From positions 1,178,001 to 1,242,000 of the forward strand of contig OY759785.1 in NCBI GenBank assembly GCA_963662605.1: a stretch of 64,000 nucleotides of DNA. The letters run 5' to 3'. The notes beneath the pieces were generated by a model, which saw nothing but the letters and a program-made list of their open reading frames with translations, was not told the origin of the DNA and made no database searches. The position numbers and the translations under genes are program-made. The stretch is from G963662605 sp963662605 (GTDB taxonomy: Bacteria; Bacteroidota; Ignavibacteria; Ignavibacteriales; Ignavibacteriaceae). Shown here piece after piece: positions 54,129 through 62,518 of this stretch; position 1 is the stretch's first letter; each line of letters opens with the position of its first letter.

Positions 54129-55973
54129 ATGGCTAAAGATGTTGAAGTTCAAGTACTTGATGACGTGACTGTCCGCTTTGCCGGTGACTCGGGAGACGGT
54201 ATGCAATTGACAGGCTCGCAGTTCACAAGCACAACAGCACTTGCTGGAAACGATTTAAGTACCCTGCCTGATTATCCTGCTGAAATCCGCGCCCCTGCCG
54301 GAACGCTTTACGGTGTCAGTGGATTTCAATTACATTTTAGCAGCAACGATATTCAAACTCCCGGCGACAGCCCGGATGTACTGATTGCAATGAATCCAGC
54401 CGCTTTGAAAGTTAATCTAAAGGACTTGAAAAAGGACGCGACCATTATTGTTAATGTGAACGCGTTTGATACAAAAAACCTGAAGCTTGCAGAATATGCA
54501 GTCAGTCCGTTAGAAGATAATTCGCTTGAAGGTTATAATGTCATTTCGGTTCAGTTAACCGACCTGACCATGAAAGCACTTGAAGATATTCAGATAACCA
54601 ATAAAGAAAAAGAGCGCTGCAAAAACTTTTTTGCTCTCGGTTTGATGTATTGGCTGTATAGTAGAAATATCCGCCCCTCACTTGAGTGGATTGAAGAGAA
54701 ATTTAAAAAGAATCCGGTAATGGTTGAAGCCAACAAACGTGCTTTGAAGGCCGGATATTATTACGGAGAGAATACCGAAGTATTCACCTCCCGGTATCAT
54801 GTTGAAGCTGCGAAACTACCTCCCGGAACATACCGGAATATTGCCGGAAATGAAGCGTGCGCTCTTGGATTTGTAACTGCTTCATTGCGTGCAGGTATTC
54901 CACTTTTCCTTGGCTCTTATCCCATAACCCCCGCTTCGGAAATTCTCCATGAATTGAGCAAGTACAAAGATTACGGCGTGAAAGTATTTCAAGCAGAAGA
55001 TGAGATCAGTGCTATCTGCGCGACAATCGGCGCATCATATGCCGGTGCTCTTTCAATTACAACAACCAGCGGCCCGGGGCTTTCACTTAAGACTGAGGCT
55101 ATGGGTCTGGGTGTTATGACCGAATTACCGATGGTTATTGTTGACGTTCAAAGAGGCGGTCCGAGTACGGGATTGCCGACAAAAACCGAACAAAGCGATT
55201 TGATGCAGGCGATGTACGGAAGAAACGGCGAAGCTCCAATGGTGGTATTAGCCGCGGGTTCACCCACTGATTGTTTCTGGCTTTCTATCGAGGCATCTCG
55301 ATTGGCTGTCAAATATATGACGCCTGTAATTTTACTTTCTGACGGATACGTCGCAAACGGTTCAGAGCCGCTGCGCCTGCCCGATGAAAATGAATTGCCG
55401 GAGATACCGGTCAATTTCAGAACAGATCCTGAAGGATTCGCTCCTTACCTTCGTGATGAAAATCTTGTGCGCCCATGGGCAATACCTGGTACTCCGGGAC
55501 TTGAACACCGCGTAGGCGGATTGGAGAAAAAACACATTCAGGGTGTTATCAGCTACGATCCTGCCAACCATGAAAAGATGATTGGCATTCGTGACCAGAA
55601 AATTAAGAATGTCGCAAATGATATTCCTGACCTCGTTGTTGACGGCGAGCAGGAAGGCGAATTATTGGTCGTTGGATGGGGCAGCACGTTCGGTTCGATA
55701 AAAGAAGCAATTACCCGTTTGAGAAAACAAGGTTATAAAATCTCTCAGGCACACTTCAAATATATCAACCCGATGCCTAAGAACACGGGCGATGTATTGA
55801 AGAGGTTTAAGAAGGTTCTTGTTCCTGAATTGAATTTGGGTCAATTTGCAAGCTTGCTGCGCAATGAGTTCCTTGTTCCGGTTATTCCATATAACAAGGT
55901 GCAGGGACTACCATTCAAGATTGCAGAATTAGAAGTGAAAATGATTGAGCTGCTCGGAGGTAAAGATGAATAG
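54129..55973 (+). CDS. korA: 2-oxoacid:acceptor oxidoreductase subunit alpha (gamma-alpha fusion)
   Basis: 614 aa. The N-terminal gamma domain (about 1-190; VRFAGDSGDGMQLTGSQFT, APAGTLYGVSGFQLHFSS) is fused to the alpha domain (LGSYPITPASEILHEL, TTSGPGLSLKTEAMGLG, RGGPSTGLPTKTEQSDLMQAMYGRNGEAP), the form seen in 2-oxoglutarate:ferredoxin oxidoreductases. Coupled to the beta subunit by an 8-base overlap. It decarboxylates a 2-oxoacid to acyl-CoA with ferredoxin. 2-oxoglutarate is the likely substrate by family, not proven. Confidence 0.94.
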   Translation: MAKDVEVQVLDDVTVRFAGDSGDGMQLTGSQFTSTTALAGNDLSTLPDYPAEIRAPAGTLYGVSGFQLHFSSNDIQTPGDSPDVLIAMNPAALKVNLKDLKKDATIIVNVNAFDTKNLKLAEYAVSPLEDNSLEGYNVISVQLTDLTMKALEDIQITNKEKERCKNFFALGLMYWLYSRNIRPSLEWIEEKFKKNPVMVEANKRALKAGYYYGENTEVFTSRYHVEAAKLPPGTYRNIAGNEACALGFVTASLRAGIPLFLGSYPITPASEILHELSKYKDYGVKVFQAEDEISAICATIGASYAGALSITTTSGPGLSLKTEAMGLGVMTELPMVIVDVQRGGPSTGLPTKTEQSDLMQAMYGRNGEAPMVVLAAGSPTDCFWLSIEASRLAVKYMTPVILLSDGYVANGSEPLRLPDENELPEIPVNFRTDPEGFAPYLRDENLVRPWAIPGTPGLEHRVGGLEKKHIQGVISYDPANHEKMIGIRDQKIKNVANDIPDLVVDGEQEGELLVVGWGSTFGSIKEAITRLRKQGYKISQAHFKYINPMPKNTGDVLKRFKKVLVPELNLGQFASLLRNEFLVPVIPYNKVQGLPFKIAELEVKMIELLGGKDE

Positions 55974-57003
55974 TGAGGTTAAGATGAAAGAAGATTTTAA
56001 ATACACGGCTAAAGATTTTTCAGCGACAAACGATGTGCGCTGGTGCCCGGGCTGCGGCGATTATTCTATCCTCGCCCAGATGCAGAGAGTATCACCGGAT
56101 TTCGGTGTTCGCAAAGATAAAATCGTATGGGTTTCCGGTATCGGATGCTCAAGCCGTTTTCCATATTATATGAACACATACGGTTTCCATGGCATTCACG
56201 GACGCGCTCCGGCGATTGCAAGCGGCGTGAAAATTGCAAACCCCGATTTAACGGTCTGGGTTGCAACAGGCGACGGCGATTTGCTCAGTATAGGCGGTAA
56301 TCATTTTATTCATGCATGCAGACGAAATATAGATTTGAAAATCTGTTTGTTCAACAACAGAATTTACGGATTGACAAAAGGCCAGTATTCACCGACATCG
56401 GAAAAAGGCAAGAAAACAAAAAGTTCTCCATATGGAAGCGTTGATTTTCCATTCAAGCCCGTTTCGGTTGCACTGGGTGCGGGTGCTACGTTCGTTGCGC
56501 GCTCAATAGACCGCGATCCGAAACACCTGCAGCAGATGATGCTCCGTGCGGCTGAACATAAAGGAACTGCCTTTATCGAAATATTCCAGAATTGTAACAT
56601 CTTTAACGATGGCGCTTATCTGAGCCTGACTGACAAAGATTCCAAGGCGAACAATGTTCTGTATCTCGAACATGGCAAGCCAATGATCTTTGGTGATGCA
56701 AATAATAAGGGTATTCGTTTGAACGGCCTGAATCCTGAAGTTATTGATTTGACTACAGGAGAATTTTCCGCAGCCGATTGCTGGGTACATGATGAATTTG
56801 ATGCAAGCCCAGCGCGTTCATATATCCTTTCACAATTCAGCGACATGGAAAACTTTCCTACTCCGCTTGGTGTATTCAATCAGCAATTCAGATCAACCTA
56901 CGACGCCGACGTTCAACAACAGATTGAAGACGTCAAAAAACTTAAAGGCGAAGGCGATTTGAATAAACTGTTGCGCGGTGGAAACACCTGGACTGTTGAA
57001 TAA
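55966..57003 (+). CDS. korB: 2-oxoacid:acceptor oxidoreductase subunit beta
   Basis: 345 aa from the ATG at 55966, with a strong GGAGG upstream (the open frame starts 21 bases earlier without one). The Cys motif WCPGCGDYSIL binds part of the 4Fe-4S cluster, and ATGDGDLLSIGGNHFIHACRRN with FNNRIYGLTKGQYSPTS is the thiamine diphosphate and Mg site. The last gene of the kor pair, followed by a terminator. Confidence 0.95.
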   Translation: MNSEVKMKEDFKYTAKDFSATNDVRWCPGCGDYSILAQMQRVSPDFGVRKDKIVWVSGIGCSSRFPYYMNTYGFHGIHGRAPAIASGVKIANPDLTVWVATGDGDLLSIGGNHFIHACRRNIDLKICLFNNRIYGLTKGQYSPTSEKGKKTKSSPYGSVDFPFKPVSVALGAGATFVARSIDRDPKHLQQMMLRAAEHKGTAFIEIFQNCNIFNDGAYLSLTDKDSKANNVLYLEHGKPMIFGDANNKGIRLNGLNPEVIDLTTGEFSAADCWVHDEFDASPARSYILSQFSDMENFPTPLGVFNQQFRSTYDADVQQQIEDVKKLKGEGDLNKLLRGGNTWTVE

Positions 57004-57022
57004 GAAAATTGTCCTCTTATAC

Positions 57023-57060
57023 AAAGGGAGCCGTTTAGCAAATGCGGCTCCCTTTTTTTA
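57023..57060 (+). terminator. Terminator of korAB
   Basis: AAAGGGAGCCG (57023-57033), an 11-base loop, CGGCTCCCTTT (57045-57055) and a T run. An almost identical copy, loop included, follows the GLUG-repeat gene at 59912. Confidence 0.95.
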
Positions 57061-57785
57061 TGTCTTGGCAATCATTTCTCACAATCCTCTGAATTACCCT
57101 AATTTGATGAAAAGCGAGGTTCATCACAACCGGGTGGATACCTGTTAAAAAACCTTGACTCCATTGATAAAATGTATTAAGTTTTATTAATGCTAATCGG
57201 GCGATATGTTGTTGATAAGCTTTTACACAGAATTGTATAAACCGTAAACCCCCTTTCTCGTAACAACAAGATAGCATTTAACAATAATCCCCGTTAGAAA
57301 CTTTCATAAGTTATGGGATATCTTATGATAAGACAATATTTCACGGTGATAATCCTGCCTTTATCAATAACTCAAATCAAGCATCTGAGGGGTAATACTA
57401 TTTTGCTTAATGAAAAGACCTGCCAACTTGTTCTGATTTCCCTGATGTATGGAACTGATAATTCCGTAAGTAATACTCATTATCGAAAAGGCGCTTGTGT
57501 TGTCTCCGAGTGTAATGACGAATGCGCATATACAAATCATGCTTTTTCCCGATCAGCATTGCCGCTTGAGTTGACACGCGAGGCAACAACATTGCCTGTA
57601 ACTAATTCTTTGAACAGCGAGGATAACAAATCATATTATTGAACTATACTGCAATAAACCTGGAGTGGGAAAACCCGCAAGTTGTAAATATTTCTATAAA
57701 ATAGTAAGTGATAATAGCTCTGACATTGGGAAAACGATTTTGCTAAGGTAACACGGCGTATAATTATTTATAAAGGGAAATCAAG
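57061..57785. other. Intergenic region of 725 bases with no clear gene
   Basis: An open frame on the minus strand (57035-57277, 80 codons) and others of 60-110 codons have no recognisable motifs or ribosome binding sites, and the minus one overlaps the terminator. Short hairpins occur near 57290 and 57660. The region may be the remains of an insertion, because an identical terminator marks both ends of this insert plus the next gene. Confidence 0.45.
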
Positions 57786-59876
57786 ATGAAAAAACAAGTT
57801 ACAATGTTGGCGATTTTTTTATTAATGTGTGCAAATACACAGCTATTTGCTTTCAGCGGCTCCGGCTCCGGCACTTCAGGCGATCCCTATCTTGTTTCTT
57901 CGGCATCGCTGCTTAATGAAGTGCGGAATAATCTTACAGCTTATTACAAACAAACAGCAGATATAGATATAAGCAGTTATTCCAACTGGTCGAAGATTGG
58001 AACAGCAATAACAAGTGGGAATTATTTTGCCGGTACCTATGATGGTGACGGATATAAAATTACGGGATTAACGATTACCAGTACAACAACCAGCTATAAT
58101 GGGTTGTTTGGGGTTATCGGGACAGGTGGAACCGTAAAAAATCTTAGTGTTTCAGGGAGTATTTCCGGTGTTACTCAAGCCGGTATTGGGTTACTTGCCG
58201 GATACAATTTCGGCGGTGCAGTTGAGAATTGCAATTCCTCCGGCGCAGTATCAACGGCAAATAATAATGCAGGTGGATTACTCGGGACTGCATCGGGATC
58301 AGTTTCAAAATGTTACTCAACTGCATCAGTCACGGCAACAGGAACTGCATCAAGTAATATTGGAGGATTCATCGGTGCTTGTTTGACAAGCTCGCCGGTG
58401 GTCAGCGAGTGCTACTCAACAGGGAATGTTTCCAACAGTACGACAAGTGCCTCATCGAACACCGGGGGGTTTTTAGGAATGGCAACCTGGAACGTTGCCA
58501 ACTGTTACTCTACCGGAAATGTTACAAGCAGTGGCGGCGGCCGGGCGGGAGGTTTTATGGGAGCAACTGGAACAGTAAGTGGTACAATTACGAACTGCTA
58601 TTCAACCGGATTAGTAACTTGTACGGTTAAAGGGGGCTTTGTTGGATATTATAATACGGGAACATTCGCGAGCTGCTATTTTGACAACACAACAGCAGGA
58701 ACTTCAACAATTTGCGGCACCTATGTATCATCTGCGCCGACCAATATTACAGCCAAAACCACAGCAGAAATGAAAACCGCTTCAACCTTTTCCGGATGGA
58801 GTAGTTCAATATGGAGCTTGATAGACGGTAGTTATCCTCTTTTGCTTGTGCAATTTGTGACGTTTGCGGATGGAAGCGGCTTTACTCAAAGTATAACTCC
58901 AAACAGCATAAATCAGGTACTCGGCCGGTTTCAGTTAACCCGCAGTGTAATTGGCGCAGCGCTTACATCTGTGGTTATTAAGCTGAATAATACCCGTACC
59001 GGACTCAGTAATATTAAACTGTGGTCATCATCGGACGCTGCATTTGGCGGGGATACGCAATTAGGGGGAACGGTTTCGGCCGATCCGGGGAATGGTAATT
59101 CGGTTTCTTTCAGTGGCTTTACCAGCCCGGTAATTACAAGCGGCACATATTACTTTTTAACAGGAGATATTTCATCAGGAGCTACGGGGACAGTCCGGGG
59201 AGTGATGGTTGACAATAACGGTATAACAATCAGCGGCGGTATTTTGTCGGGAACAATTGCAAATGCAGTATTATCGGATGGGGCATATCTTCTTCCGGTC
59301 GAGCTTTCAACTTTTACTGCAAAAACATCAGAAGATAAAGTTGAACTTACCTGGTGTACAAAAACAGAAGTTAATAACTTCGGTTTCGAAATTCAAAGAG
59401 CCCTGATGGAAAACAACACGGACAAGAGTCTTGCTTTTGATAAAATCGGCTTCGTTCAGGGGCATAATGTAAGTTATTCTCCAAAAGTGTACACATTCAT
59501 TGATGAAACGGTTTCTCGCGGAAGTAAGTATTCTTACCGTCTAAGACAGGTTGATAATGACGGAACATCAACATATAGTGAAATTATCGAAGTTCAAGCC
59601 GGTGCAATTCCAGGCAGATTTACATTAAACCAGAACTATCCAAATCCATTTAACCCGGCAACAAGTATTTCATATGAATTGGCGAATGACGGATATGTCA
59701 GTTTGATAGTATATGATGTTCTGGGTAAAGTTGTGAAATCGTTAGTGAGCGAACAAAAGCAGGCAGGAAGATATACTGCCACATGTAACGCGTCAAACCT
59801 GCCGAGCGGTATTTATTTCTATACCTTGAAAGCGGGTGATTTTACCTCGACAAAGAAAATGCTCCTACTTAAATAA
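57786..59876 (+). CDS. Secreted GLUG-repeat protein with T9SS sorting domain
   Basis: 696 aa. Signal peptide at 1-22 (MLAIFLLMCANTQLFA). Residues about 95-300 hold repeated GLUG-type segments: CYSTGNVSNS, AGGFMGATG and similar, as in some bacterial adhesins and proteases. A conserved-looking region with SNIKLWSSSDAAFGG and YYFLTGDISSGATG follows. Then an FN3-like LSTFTAKTSEDKVELTW, and finally the T9SS C-terminal domain: FTLNQNYPNPFNPATSIS, NLPSGIYFYTLKAGDF, KKMLLLK. It is exported by type IX secretion and attached to or released from the surface. Followed by a terminator. Confidence 0.88.
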   Translation: MKKQVTMLAIFLLMCANTQLFAFSGSGSGTSGDPYLVSSASLLNEVRNNLTAYYKQTADIDISSYSNWSKIGTAITSGNYFAGTYDGDGYKITGLTITSTTTSYNGLFGVIGTGGTVKNLSVSGSISGVTQAGIGLLAGYNFGGAVENCNSSGAVSTANNNAGGLLGTASGSVSKCYSTASVTATGTASSNIGGFIGACLTSSPVVSECYSTGNVSNSTTSASSNTGGFLGMATWNVANCYSTGNVTSSGGGRAGGFMGATGTVSGTITNCYSTGLVTCTVKGGFVGYYNTGTFASCYFDNTTAGTSTICGTYVSSAPTNITAKTTAEMKTASTFSGWSSSIWSLIDGSYPLLLVQFVTFADGSGFTQSITPNSINQVLGRFQLTRSVIGAALTSVVIKLNNTRTGLSNIKLWSSSDAAFGGDTQLGGTVSADPGNGNSVSFSGFTSPVITSGTYYFLTGDISSGATGTVRGVMVDNNGITISGGILSGTIANAVLSDGAYLLPVELSTFTAKTSEDKVELTWCTKTEVNNFGFEIQRALMENNTDKSLAFDKIGFVQGHNVSYSPKVYTFIDETVSRGSKYSYRLRQVDNDGTSTYSEIIEVQAGAIPGRFTLNQNYPNPFNPATSISYELANDGYVSLIVYDVLGKVVKSLVSEQKQAGRYTATCNASNLPSGIYFYTLKAGDFTSTKKMLLLK

Positions 59877-59911
59877 TAAGTAGCTATCTATATAGTATTT
59901 TTCTCTAATAC

Positions 59912-59948
59912 AAAGGGAGCCGTTTAGCAAATGCGGCTCCCTTTTTTA
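59912..59948 (+). terminator. Terminator of the GLUG gene
   Basis: Same stem and loop as the korAB terminator at 57023-57060, with one T fewer. The group II intron starts at the base right after its T run. Confidence 0.95.
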
Positions 59949-60600
59949 GTTCGCCCGGCATGGGCAGTAACTATAGGGTGCAAATCCCGAACACGCCTTG
60001 ATAGTGGGAAGTGTCAGCCAAAGACAAGGGTGTCCTTCGTGAGAAGGAATCTGAAGGAAGTCGGAGGCAAAATCTCGGTCTGACAAACAGGAAGCAGATA
60101 GAAGGCCGATGCAAGTGGACGAGCTTGCTAAACAAAGCGAAGTCCCAAACTATCCGAAACTTGTAGAGGTAAATCTGACAGATATATGAGATGAAAGTTA
60201 TCGTTCTTAACCGGGGAGGTCTGAGGCGAAGTCTTACCGCCAAGGGACGCAAGTTCGTCACGAGACAACCTGCACAGAGATGTGCAACTGACACCTCAGA
60301 AGTCAGCAGCGACCATAGTACTCCAAAAAAAATGGAGGAAGGGTCAAACGTTAAACGGAAGATGCAACGTTGAATTACTGAGATAGAGAAACTGAAACCG
60401 AAGGAAACTAGGTCTAACGGAAGGATGACTGGTTGGAAACCATGAGTGAATTTCCGAAGAAGTTGAATCAAAGTAAACACACATTGTTATGAAAATCAAC
60501 CACCTAAACAAATAGAAGGATGTTTAACGAACCGCCGTATGCCGAACGGCACGTACGATGGTGTGAGAGGACGGCTGGGAAACCCCGCCTCCTACTCGAT
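59949..60600 (+). ncRNA. ORF-less group II intron
   Basis: 652 bases. The 5' end GTTCGCCCGGCATGGGC with GGGTGCAAATCCCG is the domain I start; GAAGGAATCTGAAGGAAGTCGGAGGCAAA is typical of domain I. Domain V is at 60531-60562: ACCGCC, GTA, TGCC-GAAC-GGCA, two-base CG bulge, TAC, GATGGT. Domain VI runs to CCTACTCGAT, with the bulged A at 60594, seven bases before the 3' end. No reverse transcriptase frame is left in domain IV. In the catalytic triad region the third base C60535 faces A60558 instead of G, so domain V may be weakened. The position right behind a terminator fits the insertion habit of terminator-preferring introns. Confidence 0.85.
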
Positions 60601-60803
60601 TGCGCAAAACACGAACTCTACACAAGAAGTGTCTTTCCAAATTTGCATATTGCACATATATTAACTTGACAATGGCGGAATAACTGGGTAAGTTAATGCA
60701 CGGATTGTTTGAGGCATGGTGTTTTATAGGCACGTTGTTGATATGTATGAGTTAATTTCGCAAGACCCGTCGAATGATAAACAGTAATATTTCTTTTTGT
60801 GCG

Positions 60804-60887
60804 GTACAAATACGTCGCGTTATTATCAGCCTCTGAAGGTGACCCTATCTTCTTCAGGCAGAGTAAAAAATTGGTACTTGTTAAGTA
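60804..60887 (+). pseudogene. Tail of a lost T9SS-domain protein
   Basis: Frame ending at TAG 60885-60887 reads YVALLSASEGDPIFFRQSKK followed by LVLVK. This closely matches the last residues of the FG-GAP gene downstream (ELTASEGDHVIFRQSKK, then IILIK). It is the C-terminal end of a paralogous sorting domain. The upstream part of the gene is gone; the group II intron lies just before it. Confidence 0.8.
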
Positions 60888-60922
60888 GTAAGACAACAAT
60901 ATTGCAATTAGAAAGAAAAGCT

Positions 60923-62509
60923 ATGAAATATGTAATGGTAATAATTTTGCTAAGTCTGATTTCACTTTATCCGCAAACTAAGTTCAATACCATTCTGATG
61001 AAAAAATATATGACACTTGAGCAGGAAAGAAATATACTGCCCTTTGGCGACCAAAACGATGACGGGTATGATGATTTTCTGGCATATAGCTGTATGGAAA
61101 TGAAGCTATACGTGTTTTTTGGTGGCAATCCAATAGATACAATTCCAAAGATGGTTATTGGAATGTATAAGGGGGAAAAAATCAGTGCAATAACGACTAT
61201 TGATGCCAATCATGACGGGAAATTAGATATAGCAATTTGCTATTATGATCCGATCACATTTGCTCCCGATTTGGAGATTTATTATGGTGGTAAACTACTC
61301 GATACCATTCCCGATTTGCATCTGCCAAAACCGGCTTGCGCTAGCAAGTGGTGGGGGGGGGCAGGATTATACACCTTGCCTGATTTTAACGGTGATGGTT
61401 ATAATGATTTGGTAGTAATGGATGTTGCCATCCCCAACCATCCGAAAACTACGTCAAATTCGTTTTATTTCTATAGCCCCCATCCTGTGTTGGACTCAAT
61501 ACCCAAAATGGTTGTGGTTGGAGACACGACAGGAATGACCATTATTGAGAACCATACATTTGGAGATATCAACGGCGATGGGAAAACCGACATGTGGTTC
61601 TCGACTATATATAATAAATTAGATTCAAATGGTTATGCTATTGACTCATTACGTTGTGGAAATCTCATTTTAGGGAATGCAAATTGGGATACAACGGCAG
61701 TAGTTCATTTAAAACAGGGCGAACATAAATGGCGGTTTAACGCGATGTATTTTATCGGTGATGTTAACGGCGACGGGAAAGAAGACATGATAATGCCGAG
61801 TTACGGTAACTTTACGTACTATATGAAAAACAGCATTATCTACGGTAATTACCCTCTTGATACTATTCCAAAAGTAATACTCAACACACAAAACAGCGAC
61901 TTGCTCCTATACGAGAAAACAGGGGATGTAAACGGCGACGGATACAATGATTTTCTCTCACGGGAAAGCGGTGGTTATGCCGTATCCAAGCTGTGGCTTG
62001 GCGGCAAAGACATGAATACACATAATTTACCAGTAGCAGTATGGGGAGATCAGGATGACTTTTTTGCCGGGGTGATAAAAGGTGTGGGTGATGTTAATGG
62101 CGATGGGGTTAATGATTTTTGTGTGGGTACTGCAACAACATCAGGAACATGCATAGACGGATATTTTATTATTTTCAGCGGGGATACGTCAATGAAAGTG
62201 GGGATAAAGGATATTCAAAGCCCAAAAACACTGGATTATAAATTAGACGAGCCATATCCCAATCCGTTCAATCCGTCAACGACTATACATTATACATTAG
62301 GACAAGACAGCAATGTAAAGTTAGCGATTTACAATACTGTGGGACAAGAGATACAACTGCTGTTACAGGAAGAACAAAAAGCGGGAGTTCACAAGTACGA
62401 GTATAACGGGGTGAACCTGCCGAGCGGAGTTTATTTTATTGAACTTACTGCATCCGAAGGTGACCACGTCATCTTCAGGCAGAGTAAAAAAATAATACTT
62501 ATCAAATAA
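60923..62509 (+). CDS. Secreted FG-GAP/VCBS-repeat protein with T9SS sorting domain
   Basis: 528 aa from the ATG at 60923 (AAAGAAAAG before it); the frame remains open 126 bases upstream but that part has no signal peptide. Signal peptide at about 1-19. Six or so FG-GAP calcium loops of DxNxDGxxD type follow: DQNDDGYDD, DANHDGKLD, DFNGDGYND, DINGDGKTD, DVNGDGKED, DVNGDGYND, DVNGDGVND, implying a beta-propeller. T9SS domain at the end: PYPNPFNPSTTI, NLPSGVYFIELTASEGD, IILIK. A nine-G run at 61353-61361 lies in frame. Export by type IX secretion is likely. Confidence 0.88.
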   Translation: MKYVMVIILLSLISLYPQTKFNTILMKKYMTLEQERNILPFGDQNDDGYDDFLAYSCMEMKLYVFFGGNPIDTIPKMVIGMYKGEKISAITTIDANHDGKLDIAICYYDPITFAPDLEIYYGGKLLDTIPDLHLPKPACASKWWGGAGLYTLPDFNGDGYNDLVVMDVAIPNHPKTTSNSFYFYSPHPVLDSIPKMVVVGDTTGMTIIENHTFGDINGDGKTDMWFSTIYNKLDSNGYAIDSLRCGNLILGNANWDTTAVVHLKQGEHKWRFNAMYFIGDVNGDGKEDMIMPSYGNFTYYMKNSIIYGNYPLDTIPKVILNTQNSDLLLYEKTGDVNGDGYNDFLSRESGGYAVSKLWLGGKDMNTHNLPVAVWGDQDDFFAGVIKGVGDVNGDGVNDFCVGTATTSGTCIDGYFIIFSGDTSMKVGIKDIQSPKTLDYKLDEPYPNPFNPSTTIHYTLGQDSNVKLAIYNTVGQEIQLLLQEEQKAGVHKYEYNGVNLPSGVYFIELTASEGDHVIFRQSKKIILIK

Positions 62510-62518
62510 TGAGGAGGT

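Noticed and set aside
57035..57277. Minus-strand open frame of 80 codons resembling a transposase tail
   Set aside because: It overlaps the korAB terminator, has no clear DDE or other motif, and no full element surrounds it; too weak to call.
57313..57642. Open frame of 109 codons on the plus strand
   Set aside because: No recognisable domain or ribosome binding site, and composition does not look coding.
59971..60480. Open frame of 169 codons on the minus strand
   Set aside because: It lies wholly inside the group II intron and reads from structured RNA domains; no ribosome binding site or known motif.
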